A DNA stretch of 64,000 nt from positions 1 through 64,000 of the forward strand of contig NZ_WSTB01000001.1 of the NCBI RefSeq assembly GCF_009789235.1. The letters run 5' to 3'. A program made the translations under genes and the position numbers. Positions 1-9,204 of this stretch are shown here, one piece after another. The number at the start of each line of letters is the position of its first letter. Position 1 is the stretch's first letter. This DNA is from Flavobacterium hydrocarbonoxydans. GTDB taxonomy: Bacteria; Bacteroidota; Bacteroidia; Flavobacteriales; Flavobacteriaceae. The notes beneath the pieces were generated by a model, which was given only the letters and a program-made list of their open reading frames with translations, was not told the origin of the DNA and made no database searches.

Positions 1-179
1 GAGCTTATATTGGGATTACTTCACAGCGAAATTTGAGAATAGCCTTTCCAGATGATTTAAATGAACAAAAAAAGATTGTTGATATATTAGAAAAAATTGA
101 AAACAATAAAAGATTAATTTATGAAAAAATAATATCTTCTAAGAATTTACAAAAAAGTTTAATTAATCAGGTGTTTTAA
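1..179 (+). CDS. hsdS: Type I restriction-modification specificity subunit HsdS, C-terminal end (partial)
   Basis: Only the last 59 codons are in the window; the reading frame begins at base 3 and stops with TAA at 177-179. The peptide contains FPDDLNEQKKIVDILEKIE and then a lysine-rich helix. This is the usual end of the second target-recognition domain of HsdS: a proline-containing loop, EQ(K/R)xIV, and the conserved coiled-coil helix that spaces the two half-sites. Its position upstream of hsdR in the same orientation supports the call. HsdS would direct the methylase and nuclease to a bipartite DNA site. hsdM is expected just upstream, outside the window. The specificity cannot be read from this fragment. 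Confidence 0.85.
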   Translation, partial: AYIGITSQRNLRIAFPDDLNEQKKIVDILEKIENNKRLIYEKIISSKNLQKSLINQVF

Positions 180-234
180 AATGCTCTTTTTAGAATGAAA
201 AATTGTAAAAAATATTAAATGAATTTATAGTTAT

Positions 235-1941
235 ATGACAATAGTTGATATTCATGATGAGTTATTTGAGTTTCTTATTAAAAAAAATATGGAACAAGAA
301 GATTTATTTTTTAGACCCAGAAAAACGAATAGGAGTAATAAATTAACTGATGGTTACTGGTTTTTGGGTAACGATGATTATTTGACAGTTGGTTTCTGGA
401 AAGGGGTCAATTGGATAACAAAAGCGCCTAATATAGCTTTTATGATTTCATCAACTGGAGAAAGTTGGGTACACGTCAATACATCTGATTCTGAAAAGAA
501 AACATCTTTCGTGGAAATGTACTTAAAAAAACAATTAGGTTTATCACCAAGTAGTCCAAGTTATATTAAAAAGTTTGAAGGCAAAAATTGGAAAAAAAAC
601 TTAGAAGAATTTTTGAGTTTTGATTGGTATATAATTGATACTGCAATTAAAGATTACTATTTAAGAAATAATTTTGATGATAAGCTTCCTATAGGTTTAA
701 TTGATCTTTATGAATTTGAAGATGATATAGAAAAGATCAATTATTATAGAAATGATAAAAAAAGTTTTGATGTTAAATTCTCAAATATTGCTCCCAGTAA
801 AATACAAAGTTTTCAAATTAGTAACTATGGGCCTATTGATTGTTGTAATCTTAAAGATATACCAGTAAATACGCAATGGATTTTTTTAACAGGTGAGAAC
901 GGAGTAGGTAAAACCTCGATACTTAAAGCGTTAGCGACTTCAATTGGTCATAGAAAAATGAATGAAATTGAAAGTAAAGAAAATAAAAAATTCAAAGTAG
1001 AATTAAATCTTACAGGAAAAACAAAAGACAATATTGAAGTTATTCGTAAAGATAACATAGGAACCAGTAAGAGAAAACCTTATACAGTTGGTTTCGCCGC
1101 TTATGGTCCAATGAGACTTCAAACTTTATACGGAGCTTTATCTCCAAATCAATTAAAAAATGCAAAAAGTAAATCTGGAACATTTCGATCTCTTTTTAAT
1201 AATGATGGATATTTATTAGATTTAGAAAGTGAATTTCAAAATTGGAAAGATAAAGGTATTGATATTTCTAAAAGAGAAAATGAAATAAAAGAATTACTAG
1301 AAAGTATTATGCTAAATATAAGGGAAGTTGGATTTACTTACAGATCTGGAAAAACACCAATTACATTGTTTAGCGAAATAGATTCCAATGGGGAGTTATT
1401 GCATTCAGTAACAATAGACAAGCTATCATCGGGTTATCTAAGCATTGTTGCGATGATGAGTGATATGATAGTTCGGTTATATCAACAACAACCTGAAATA
1501 TATGATATTGCGGATTTAAGAGGTGTTGTTTTAATTGATGAAATTGATATTCATTTGCATCCTAAATTTCAAAAACATTTTGTAGAGCAATTAACAGAGG
1601 CATTTCCAAATGTGCAGTTTATTGTCACTACACATAGTGCAATTCCTCTGTTGGGAGCACCTGAAAATAGTGTATTCTGCGTAATAACTAGAAATGCAAG
1701 TGATGGAGTAAAAATTGCAAGACTAAAAAAATTAGAAAATGAAATAAAGTATTTGACCCCAAATACGATATTAACCTCTGATATTTTTGATTTTGATTTT
1801 TTTGAAGATATGTCAGATGAAGCATTTGAAAAATTATATATTGAAGATAATTATGATGAAGTTAAATGGAATAAAGAGGTAGATCAAAGGTTAAGAAAAT
1901 TAGATACTGATATATTTCCACAAGATTTATTTAAAGAGTAA
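235..1941 (+). CDS. AAA/ABC-type ATPase of a Septu-like (PtuA) defence pair
   Basis: 568 residues. The C-terminal two thirds is a RecF/SMC-like ATPase: Walker A GENGVGKTS at about 220-228, an ABC-like signature LSSG at about 397-400, Walker B VVLIDEID at about 431-438 followed by HLHP, and a switch motif TTHSA at about 465-469. The next gene, 4 bp downstream, encodes an HNH nuclease; ATPase + HNH is the composition of the Septu anti-phage system (PtuA/PtuB), where the ATPase senses infection and controls the nuclease. The first 190 residues are an aromatic- and acid-rich region that I do not recognise and that is not part of the ATPase core. The gene starts 55 bp after hsdS and is probably co-transcribed with the restriction genes. 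An OLD-like or other ATPase of the same clan cannot be excluded by eye. Confidence 0.75.
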   Translation: MTIVDIHDELFEFLIKKNMEQEDLFFRPRKTNRSNKLTDGYWFLGNDDYLTVGFWKGVNWITKAPNIAFMISSTGESWVHVNTSDSEKKTSFVEMYLKKQLGLSPSSPSYIKKFEGKNWKKNLEEFLSFDWYIIDTAIKDYYLRNNFDDKLPIGLIDLYEFEDDIEKINYYRNDKKSFDVKFSNIAPSKIQSFQISNYGPIDCCNLKDIPVNTQWIFLTGENGVGKTSILKALATSIGHRKMNEIESKENKKFKVELNLTGKTKDNIEVIRKDNIGTSKRKPYTVGFAAYGPMRLQTLYGALSPNQLKNAKSKSGTFRSLFNNDGYLLDLESEFQNWKDKGIDISKRENEIKELLESIMLNIREVGFTYRSGKTPITLFSEIDSNGELLHSVTIDKLSSGYLSIVAMMSDMIVRLYQQQPEIYDIADLRGVVLIDEIDIHLHPKFQKHFVEQLTEAFPNVQFIVTTHSAIPLLGAPENSVFCVITRNASDGVKIARLKKLENEIKYLTPNTILTSDIFDFDFFEDMSDEAFEKLYIEDNYDEVKWNKEVDQRLRKLDTDIFPQDLFKE

Positions 1942-1945
1942 AACG

Positions 1946-2812
1946 ATGGTACACAGATATAAAAATCTAAATAGCCCACCGCCAGATTTGATAGATGCAA
2001 AATGGAACACTATAAAAGCAAATTTATTAGTTGAAAAACATAAACACGAAATAAAATCAGAGTGTTATAGGGATACAACCTTAAATCATTTATCATTATT
2101 ATATAAAAATAAATGTGCAATTTGTGAGAGACGTAGGGGAGCAGAATTACAGGTAGATCATTACAGACCGAAAAAAACCAGGAATAATAAAACAGAAGTA
2201 AAATACAATCAACCGGGTTATTATTGGTTGGCATATGAATGGTCTAATTTAATTCCACTATGCTCTTACTGCAATCTTAATAAAAGTAATAAATTTCCAT
2301 TATTAACATGGACGGAAACTAATCGTATATCCGATCATAATAACACAAGAAGTATTGTTGGATTTGACCCAACTGATATAAACTGGCTCCAAGGATTTGA
2401 AAATCCTCTGATGATTAATCCTGAATATGAAGTTAATCCCGAAAGGCATTTTTCTTTTCAAATAGATGGTAAGATAATTGGCATTACTACTGAAGGAGAA
2501 GAAACAATTAATATTTGCAATTTAAATAGAAAAGATTTAATAAGAGAAAGGTTAGAGATTAGATTTTCATACGTTATACAAATCAAAGATGCACTTAATA
2601 GTTATGTGGATCATAAAGACGACGCTGAATTGAAAGGAGAATTAAAAGGTATATTTAAAGATATTAAATCAAACTGCCATATGGACAGTGAGCATTCTTT
2701 ATATCACATTTTTTTATTTAAATATTTCGACTTTTTCATTGTTTCAAAAATGCCTACCAATTTGAAAACTATATTATCTAATTATTTTAATAATTATAAA
2801 AATGGGATTTAA
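1946..2812 (+). CDS. HNH endonuclease of a Septu-like (PtuB) defence pair
   Basis: 288 residues. An HNH fold with a zinc-binding CxxC pair is visible: CAIC at residues 57-60, VDHYRPK at about 70-76 with the catalytic Asp-His, then an Asn in the W-SNLIPLC stretch, a second CSYC at 106-109 and NLNKSNKFP, matching the usual DH...N...CxxCNxxK layout. The remaining 170 residues are helical and not recognised. It is the partner of the upstream ATPase (gap 4 bp), as PtuB is of PtuA. Its last 11 bp overlap the start of hsdR (ATGGGATTTAA carries both the start of hsdR and the stop of this gene), so the pair is built into the restriction operon and not simply dropped beside it. The substrate is unknown. 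Confidence 0.78.
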   Translation: MVHRYKNLNSPPPDLIDAKWNTIKANLLVEKHKHEIKSECYRDTTLNHLSLLYKNKCAICERRRGAELQVDHYRPKKTRNNKTEVKYNQPGYYWLAYEWSNLIPLCSYCNLNKSNKFPLLTWTETNRISDHNNTRSIVGFDPTDINWLQGFENPLMINPEYEVNPERHFSFQIDGKIIGITTEGEETINICNLNRKDLIRERLEIRFSYVIQIKDALNSYVDHKDDAELKGELKGIFKDIKSNCHMDSEHSLYHIFLFKYFDFFIVSKMPTNLKTILSNYFNNYKNGI

Positions 2813-5771
2813 CGAATTAAACAGTGTAGAACATTACATCATTCACCAATTGAGTGGGGAAAATCTTAATTCAGCAGTAGGATTTGAAGAATCTAAAGTA
2901 GGATATGGTACTCAATGGAAATATATTTCGTCAACAGAACTTAATAGAAGTGTCAATGAGGTACTTTTAGAAGATGTATTAAAATCTGCATTAATTCGTT
3001 TAAACCCTGAAATCGCTCAAAAAAATGAATTAGCTGATGAGGTTATTTATAAACTAAGAGCGATATTAATATCTGTAAATACAGAAGGTTTAGTAAGAGC
3101 AAATGAAGAATTTTTTAAATGGATGTGTGGTGATAAAACCATGCCATTTGGAGAAAACAATCGTCATGTTCCTATTCGTTTAATCGATTTTGAAGATATT
3201 CATAATAACACTTATTTAATAACCAATCAATATCGTATTCACCACAGAGAAACTAAAATTCCAGATGTAGTTTTATTAATCAATGGAATTCCAGTTGTGG
3301 TTGGTGAAGCTAAAACTCCAATTCGTCCGTCTGTAAGTTGGTTAGATGGAGCACATGAAATTCATGATATTTATGAGAATGCTGTTCCGCAATTATTCGT
3401 ACCTAATATTCTTTCTTTTGCAACTGAAGGTAAAACTTTCTATTATGGCGGAATTCGAACTCCATTGGAATTTTGGGCTCCTTGGCGTTTAGAAAATGAA
3501 GATGATAATTTAGCTAAAAAATTAGGAATAAATGAAATTGGAAAAGAATTATCAGATTTACTACAACCCAAAAGATTATTGGACATATTGCAAAATTTCT
3601 CATTGTTTACTTCCAACAAAAAGAAACAACGAATAAAAGTTTTATGTCGTTATCAGCAATACGAAGGCGCCAATAAAATTGTAGACCGTGTTTTAGAAGG
3701 AAAGATTAAAAAAGGTTTAATTTGGCATTTTCAAGGTTCTGGAAAATCTTTATTAATGGTTTTTGCTGCACAAAAATTAAGAAAAATCCAAGAATTAAAA
3801 AGCCCAACTGTAATTGTATTAGTAGATCGAACTGATTTAGATACTCAAATAACTGGAACTTTTAATGCCGCTGATATAGCAAATGTTATCACTACAGATA
3901 GCATTACAGAGCTTCAGGGATTTCTTGAAAGAGATACAAGAAAAATAATTATTTCTATGATTCATAAGTTTCGTGATGCGAAACCAAATATGAATACAAG
4001 AGATAATATTATTGTTTTGGTTGACGAAGCACATCGAACGCAAGAAGGAGAATTGGCAAGGCAAATGAGAGCCTCTTTACCAAACGCATTTCTTTTTGGT
4101 TTAACCGGAACTCCGGTAAATAAAGCTGATAAGAATACGTTTTGGGCTTTTGGAGCAGAGGAAGATCAAGGAGGTTATTTGTCTCGTTATACATTTCATG
4201 ATTCAATTCGAGATGGAGCAACGCTTCCTTTGCATTTTGAACCAAGATTAGTCGATGTTCATGTCGATAAAGAAACAATAGATAAGGCTTTTAAAGAATT
4301 TAAAGAAGAAGCTGCGTTATCAGACGAAGAAGCAGATGCATTAAATAAAAAATCAGCTAAAATGGCTGCATTTTTAAAATCGCCAGAACGTGTAGCGAAA
4401 ATTGTAGAAGATATTGCAAAACACTTTAATGAAAAAGTACTTCCACATGGCTATAAGGCTATGATTGTAACTCATGATCGCTATGCTTGCGTTCAATACA
4501 AAGAAGAACTAGACAAATATTTTTCAATTGAATCAAGTAAAATAGTTATTTCAACTTCGGCAAATGATGATTTTGAGTTCAAACAAAAATGGGGAATTGA
4601 TAAAAATCAACAAGAAAAAATTGTTGATGATTTTAATAACGCAAATTCAGAACTTAAATTTTTAATTGTTACCGCTAAATTATTAACGGGATTTGATGCA
4701 CCTATTTTGCAAACTTTGTATTTAGATAAATCAATTAAAGATCATACTTTGTTACAAGCAATTTGTAGAACAAATAGATTATATCCCGGCAAAACTTTTG
4801 GACGTATTGTAGATTATTTTGGTGTTTTTGATGATGCTGCAAAAGCCTTAGAATTTGATGAAGAAAGCGTAAAACAAATTATTACCAATTTAAATGAATT
4901 AAAAGATCAATTACCTACGGCAATAAAAAAGGTTTTGGATCATTTTATTGGAGTTGACAAAAAAATTACTGGTTTTGAAGGTTTAGAATTAGCACAAAAT
5001 GCCATCAACACAGACGAAAAGAAAGATGCATTTGCCAAAGATTATAAACAGCTTTCCAAACTTTGGGAATCATTATCACCAGATAGTGTATTAAATCAAT
5101 ATCAGGAAGATTACAGATGGCTATCGCAAGTTTTTGAGTCTGTACGTCCATCATCAGATCATGTTGGTAAATTACTCTGGTTTTCGTTAGGAGCCCAAAC
5201 AACAAAATTAATTCATGAAAATATTCATGTTGGAGAAGTTCATCAATTAGAAGAATTTGTTCTTGATGCAGATGTCATTGAAGATATTTTTAATAATCCA
5301 GATCCGAGAAATGCTAAAAAGCTTGAAAAAATATTAGTTAAGCGATTTAAGAAAAATGCAGGTAACCCTAAATTCAAAAAACTCAGTGAATTATTAGAAG
5401 CATTAAGAGATAAAGCCGAACAAGGTTTAATCACTTCTATAGAATTTGTAAAAGAGTTATGCAAATTAGCTAAAGAAACACTCTTAGCTGAAAAAGAATT
5501 AGAAGCTGAACTTCAAGAAAAAACTCCACAGGCTGCTTTGACAGAATTATTTTTGGAATTAAAAACAGATCAAACTCCAGCAGTTGTTGAAAGGATTGTG
5601 CATGATATAGATGCAATTGTTAGACAAGTTCGTTTTCCAGGTTGGCAAAAAACAGCCTCGGGAGAACGTGAAGTGCAAAAATCTTTACGTCAAGCTTTAT
5701 TAAAATATAAGCTCCATAAAGAGCAAGTGCTTTTTGATAGGGCTTATGAATATATAAAGGAGTACTATTAA
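2802..5771 (+). CDS. hsdR: Type I restriction endonuclease subunit R (HsdR)
   Basis: 989 residues, normal length for HsdR. Domains in order: N-terminal PD-(D/E)xK nuclease with IPDVVLLI at about 153-160 and the E-x-K of VVVGEAKTP at about 166-173; superfamily 2 motor with Walker A QGSGKS at about 311, DEAH box VDEAHRTQ near 408, LTGTP motif III, and a second RecA lobe ending in LLQAICRTNR; then the helical region that contacts HsdM/HsdS. It translocates DNA with ATP and cleaves away from the recognition site. The ATG overlaps the upstream nuclease gene by 11 bp, which suggests translational coupling. A strong terminator follows at 5896. Confidence 0.95.
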   Translation: MGFNELNSVEHYIIHQLSGENLNSAVGFEESKVGYGTQWKYISSTELNRSVNEVLLEDVLKSALIRLNPEIAQKNELADEVIYKLRAILISVNTEGLVRANEEFFKWMCGDKTMPFGENNRHVPIRLIDFEDIHNNTYLITNQYRIHHRETKIPDVVLLINGIPVVVGEAKTPIRPSVSWLDGAHEIHDIYENAVPQLFVPNILSFATEGKTFYYGGIRTPLEFWAPWRLENEDDNLAKKLGINEIGKELSDLLQPKRLLDILQNFSLFTSNKKKQRIKVLCRYQQYEGANKIVDRVLEGKIKKGLIWHFQGSGKSLLMVFAAQKLRKIQELKSPTVIVLVDRTDLDTQITGTFNAADIANVITTDSITELQGFLERDTRKIIISMIHKFRDAKPNMNTRDNIIVLVDEAHRTQEGELARQMRASLPNAFLFGLTGTPVNKADKNTFWAFGAEEDQGGYLSRYTFHDSIRDGATLPLHFEPRLVDVHVDKETIDKAFKEFKEEAALSDEEADALNKKSAKMAAFLKSPERVAKIVEDIAKHFNEKVLPHGYKAMIVTHDRYACVQYKEELDKYFSIESSKIVISTSANDDFEFKQKWGIDKNQQEKIVDDFNNANSELKFLIVTAKLLTGFDAPILQTLYLDKSIKDHTLLQAICRTNRLYPGKTFGRIVDYFGVFDDAAKALEFDEESVKQIITNLNELKDQLPTAIKKVLDHFIGVDKKITGFEGLELAQNAINTDEKKDAFAKDYKQLSKLWESLSPDSVLNQYQEDYRWLSQVFESVRPSSDHVGKLLWFSLGAQTTKLIHENIHVGEVHQLEEFVLDADVIEDIFNNPDPRNAKKLEKILVKRFKKNAGNPKFKKLSELLEALRDKAEQGLITSIEFVKELCKLAKETLLAEKELEAELQEKTPQAALTELFLELKTDQTPAVVERIVHDIDAIVRQVRFPGWQKTASGEREVQKSLRQALLKYKLHKEQVLFDRAYEYIKEYY

Positions 5772-5895
5772 TATTTTCAACTTGATTATTAAACACAATT
5801 TTAGATTTTATTAAAAATAAAATTTGATTACATGATAGACAATAAACAAGATGCAAATATCAAAGTGTAATTTGTTTCCTCTACTTCTAAAAAGA

Positions 5896-5926
5896 GGGTT
5901 GTCCTGGTATTGGACAACCCTTTTTT
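5896..5926 (+). terminator. Rho-independent terminator of the hsd operon
   Basis: Perfect 9-bp stem GGGTTGTCC / GGACAACCC with a 7-nt loop followed by six T. It lies 125 bp after hsdR, with no gene on this strand between them. Confidence 0.85.
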
Positions 5927-5979
5927 GTACTTTGACTATTCGGATAGGACTCACGGTGTCGCTCTGCTCCTGCCCGCAT

Positions 5980-6261
5980 TTACGATTCTGTATTCAGGTT
6001 TTCGTATTTTGGCTCCTGAAAACTCTCGATTTCAGCTTTGATAACGTCTCTGTATTTTGCCAGCCCAATTCCGATAATCGGTATAGACAATTTTCCGACA
6101 ATAGAACTGGCCTGTTTGTGGCCATTTTTACCAAGGTAAGACGACAAAAGTAAAGCACCTATTGCTCCAAAGAGGATAAATTCTCCCGGAACATCCGCTA
6201 TTTTATTTTCGATTATTTCCCTGATATCTTCAAGATGCTCCTGACTGATTAAATTTTCCAT
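5980..6261 (-). CDS. Small putative membrane protein, unknown function
   Basis: 93 residues, not recognised. Residues 1-25 form an acidic amphipathic helix (MENLISQEHLEDIREIIENK), residues 29-42 are a hydrophobic stretch (FILFGAIGALLLSS), and a second shorter one lies at about 55-66 (KLSIPIIGIGLA). The tail is acidic. It probably sits in the inner membrane with two short segments. Upstream it shares a 223-bp intergenic region with the divergent gene at 6485. No domain was recognised; the composition and normal start context make it a likely real gene. Confidence 0.6.
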   Translation of the reverse strand: MENLISQEHLEDIREIIENKIADVPGEFILFGAIGALLLSSYLGKNGHKQASSIVGKLSIPIIGIGLAKYRDVIKAEIESFQEPKYENLNTES

Positions 6262-6484
6262 ATTGCTATTTTTTTAAAGTTACTTTCGGTTTTTACCAGA
6301 CATAAAATTAACTCTAAATACGTTTTTGGCCTTATAAAATTGACGGTTCGAATTATATAATTATCAGTCCATAGTAAAAGTTACGGTATTGGCTATCAGG
6401 ATATTTTATAACTTTTAGAGCGTATTCTATAAGTAATACTCGTAGTATTAGGGGTAATTTTATAAAAATTTAAAATCTATCATT

Positions 6485-6679
6485 ATGAACACAAACAATC
6501 AAAATCAGAATACTGCTAAAAAAAGTGGTGCTGATACACGAAGTGACATGAGAAAACATCAATATAAAGATCATGAGGAAGTTTTAACCAACGATGAAAA
6601 TTATGATGTGGACACGCACAAATTTAAAGGTGAAAATCCGGATTTTGAGGATAAACTGAATAACGAAGAAAAGAAATAA
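6485..6679 (+). CDS. Small hydrophilic acidic protein, unknown function
   Basis: 64 residues, almost entirely Asn, Asp, Glu, Lys and Gln, with no hydrophobic core and no cysteine. It looks intrinsically disordered, like many small stress-associated proteins of soil Bacteroidota, but that is an inference. Support for a real gene: an ATG preceded by an A-rich leader, and a strong terminator 10 bp after the stop. It is divergent from the small membrane protein at 5980-6261. Confidence 0.6.
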   Translation: MNTNNQNQNTAKKSGADTRSDMRKHQYKDHEEVLTNDENYDVDTHKFKGENPDFEDKLNNEEKK

Positions 6680-6688
6680 AAAAAGAAC

Positions 6689-6725
6689 CGTCTCCAAACT
6701 AAACTGGAGACGTTTCTTTTTTTTT
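6689..6725 (+). terminator. Rho-independent terminator after the 64-residue gene
   Basis: 8-bp perfect stem CGTCTCCA / TGGAGACG, 8-nt loop, then TTTC and nine T. Confidence 0.85.
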
Positions 6726-6828
6726 AAACAGGCTATACTTCAAAGCTTGTACTATATATTGAGTAACGTTTGCTCAAAAATCAAAAAGCCAAACCTGTAC
6801 CGAATTTTCCTGTCATCATAACAAAAAA

Positions 6829-6859
6829 TTGATTAATGTACATACAGTTTGTACTTTTG
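6829..6859 (+). promoter_or_regulatory. Bacteroidota-type promoter of the trmH-like gene
   Basis: TTG at 6829-6831, 20-bp spacer, TACTTTTG (TAnnTTTG) at 6852-6859. Only 4 bp separate the -7 box from the ATG at 6864, so the transcript should start at or next to the start codon. Confidence 0.6.
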
Positions 6860-6863
6860 CCTC

Positions 6864-7322
6864 ATGAATGATAATTTTATAAATGAATATTTTGGGATAG
6901 GGATCCGTAATGGTAAAACGCCTGAAAACCTGGGTGTCTTGTGGCGAACGGCTCAGAACCTGGGGGCTACTTTTATATTTACGATTGGCAACCGATATGC
7001 CAAACAAGCCAGTGACACGCATGATGCGGTAAAATCGATTCCGTATTTTCACTACGATACTTTCGAAGCTTTTTATGAAAACCTGCCCAAAGGAGCGCGA
7101 TTGGTTGGGGTGGAATTAGATGAAAATGCAGTTGATCTGGAAACCTTTGAACATCCGAGACGTTGTGTGTATTTGCTGGGCGCTGAAGATCATGGCTTGT
7201 CCAGAAAAGTAATGGATAAATGCCATCACTTGGTGAAATTCAAATCGCAAAAAAGCCTGAACGTGGCGGTAGCCGGAAGTATTATTATGTATGATAGAAA
7301 TTTGCCTAAACCTCGGTCTTAG
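6864..7322 (+). CDS. TrmH/SpoU-family RNA 2'-O-methyltransferase
   Basis: 152 residues from the ATG. It has the SPOUT (trefoil-knot) methyltransferase signatures: motif 1 RNGKTPENLGVLWRTAQNLG near the N-terminus (the Asn and Arg of NxGxxxRxA), motif 2 YLLGAEDHGLS in the AdoMet-binding knot, and motif 3 KSLNVAVAGSIIMYD. The family methylates ribose 2'-OH groups of tRNA or rRNA; the short length without an extra N-terminal domain resembles TrmL-type tRNA wobble methylases, but the target cannot be told. A TTG at 6849 in the same frame would add five residues but lies inside the promoter, so ATG 6864 is preferred. Confidence 0.85.
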   Translation: MNDNFINEYFGIGIRNGKTPENLGVLWRTAQNLGATFIFTIGNRYAKQASDTHDAVKSIPYFHYDTFEAFYENLPKGARLVGVELDENAVDLETFEHPRRCVYLLGAEDHGLSRKVMDKCHHLVKFKSQKSLNVAVAGSIIMYDRNLPKPRS

Positions 7323-7432
7323 AAAGTACTTTAATTTGTGTTTTTGTTTTAGGAAGTAATAGCATGACTTCCATTCTTTTATAAAGTTTTTACAAATTTA
7401 ACGCGTTGCGTGTAATCAATAAAAATTTAATT

Positions 7433-7581
7433 AAACACATAGAAAACATAGCTTTTATGATTTTGAAAAAGTAATTCTAAAAGAAACTCGTTTCTTCACA
7501 CATAGTCCCGATAACTATCGGGATGTTTTAATGCAAGTGAAACGCCTTTTTTGAGTTCAATAAGCTATGTTTCTATGTGTT
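7433..7581. repeat. Interspersed palindromic element, copy A
   Basis: About 149 bp, bounded by inverted ends (AACACATAGAAAACATAG at the left, CTATGTTTCTATGTGTT at the right). It contains the core TGCAAGTGAAACGCC (7532-7546) and a small inner palindrome TCCCGATAACTATCGGGA (7506-7523). Related copies are at 10617-10741 (inverted) and 18797-18933. It fills most of the gap between the convergent trmH-like gene and mnmE. Confidence 0.75.
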
Positions 7582-7612
7582 GAAAAAATTTCGCACAACA
7601 GATTAACTTTAA

Positions 7613-9016
7613 TTATTTCCCGATACAAAAATTAGCAAATATATTCCCCAGTAATTCATCATTGGTAACCTGCCCCGTAATCATTCCGAAATGATACAAA
7701 GCCTCACGAATATCCAGCGCCATCAGGTCGCTTGACAAATTGGTTTCAAGACCAAATTTTACTTTTGTAATTTCGTCTAAAGCTTTAAGCAGCGAATCGT
7801 AATGTCTTGTATTGGTTACAATTGTCTCATTATTACGCAAAGCTCCGGTATTGACAAAGGAAAGCAACTGATTTTTTAATTCCTCAACACCTATGTTTTC
7901 TTTAGCGGAAATAAACTGCAGTTGTGTGTTGTGAGTTGTGAGTTGTGTTTCAATTAAATTAATTTTCTCTTCTGAAAGTAAGTCCATTTTATTAATAACT
8001 ATTAAAAGAGGCTTTAGAGGAAATTGATTTTTGACCTTTTCAATCTCTATTTTTAAAGCTTCCAAACTCACAACCGATAACTCATAACTGTCAACCAAAT
8101 ACAAAACCACTTGCGCCTGCTCGATTTTCTCGAAGGTTTTCTTGATTCCGATGCTCTCTACAACGTCTTTGGTTTCACGGATTCCGGCCGTATCAATAAA
8201 ACGGAAACCAATTCCGCCAATGACCAGTTCGTCTTCAATCGTGTCGCGGGTCGTTCCGGCAATGTCGGATACAATGGCGCGTTCTTCGTTTAATAAAGCA
8301 TTCAACAAAGTCGATTTTCCAACGTTGGGCTCTCCTACAATGGCAACGGGAATTCCGTTTTTGATGACATTTCCAACCGCAAAGGAATCGATCAGGCGTT
8401 TCAGGACAAATTCAATTCTGTTTAGTAATTCATGAAATTGTGTCCGGTCTGCAAACTCCACATCTTCTTCGGCGAAGTCTAATTCTAGTTCTATCAGGGA
8501 AGCAAAATTCAGCAATTCTTCACGCAATTTGGCAATTTCGTTACTAAAACCACCACGCATTTGCTGCATCGCAATTTGGTGCGACGCTTCGTTATCTGAC
8601 GAAATCAAATCGGCAACAGCTTCTGCCTGCGATAAATCCAGTTTTCCGTTCAGGAAAGCTCTTAAGGTAAACTCACCCGCATCCGCCATTCTGCAGCCTT
8701 TTCTCAGCAATAACTGAATAATCTGCTGCTGAATATACGTCGATCCATGGCAGGAAATCTCGATAGTATCCTCGCCGGTGTACGAATTAGGCCCTTTAAA
8801 TACCGAAACCAAAACTTCGTCCAGTGTCTTGGCATCATCCACAATATGACCTAAATGCAACGTATGTGTTTTTTGCTTAGTCAAATCCTTGTTTTTGATG
8901 GATTTAAAAACAGAATTTCCGATCGCAATAGCCTCAGAACCAGAAATACGAATGATAGCAATCGCCCCTGCTCCGGACGGAGTAGCCAATGCAACTATAG
9001 AATCTTGATTTATCAT
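7613..9016 (-). CDS. mnmE: tRNA uridine-5-carboxymethylaminomethyl modification GTPase MnmE
   Basis: 467 residues, standard length. The N-terminal formyl-THF-binding domain (DSIVALATPSGAGAIAIIRI) is followed by a helical domain with the Ras-like G domain inserted: P-loop GEPNVGKST near 225, DTAG in FIDTAGIRET, and INKMD. It ends in CIGK, the conserved C-terminal motif that binds the one-carbon donor. With MnmG it modifies U34 of several tRNAs. Oddity: between the NKMD motif and the SAK motif the coding DNA contains a GTTGTGAGTTGTGAG-type microsatellite (about 7919-7955), translated as TQLTTHNTQLQ. The gene is convergent with the trmH-like gene and separated from it by the palindromic element. 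Confidence 0.97.
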   Translation of the reverse strand: MINQDSIVALATPSGAGAIAIIRISGSEAIAIGNSVFKSIKNKDLTKQKTHTLHLGHIVDDAKTLDEVLVSVFKGPNSYTGEDTIEISCHGSTYIQQQIIQLLLRKGCRMADAGEFTLRAFLNGKLDLSQAEAVADLISSDNEASHQIAMQQMRGGFSNEIAKLREELLNFASLIELELDFAEEDVEFADRTQFHELLNRIEFVLKRLIDSFAVGNVIKNGIPVAIVGEPNVGKSTLLNALLNEERAIVSDIAGTTRDTIEDELVIGGIGFRFIDTAGIRETKDVVESIGIKKTFEKIEQAQVVLYLVDSYELSVVSLEALKIEIEKVKNQFPLKPLLIVINKMDLLSEEKINLIETQLTTHNTQLQFISAKENIGVEELKNQLLSFVNTGALRNNETIVTNTRHYDSLLKALDEITKVKFGLETNLSSDLMALDIREALYHFGMITGQVTNDELLGNIFANFCIGK

Positions 9017-9204
9017 GGCGCAAAGGTATAAAAAAAGGCTTGAAGTATTAAATTCAAAGTAATACTGGGGGAATTTTAAAGGATATTTTTAAACCATATA
9101 AGTGATGTAAGGAAATATAAATTGGATTGCTATGAAATTTAAAACTTATAAGGGATATAAGTAATTTTAGATTTATGGCTGTTGTTTTTTTTAACTATTA
9201 GAAG

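Noticed and set aside
5851-6153. 100-codon open frame on the plus strand
   Set aside because: It runs through the hsd terminator hairpin and overlaps the small membrane protein gene on the other strand; composition is not protein-like.
6849-6863. TTG start for the trmH-like gene
   Set aside because: The TTG overlaps the -7 box TACTTTTG; the ATG at 6864 aligns with the beginning of the family.
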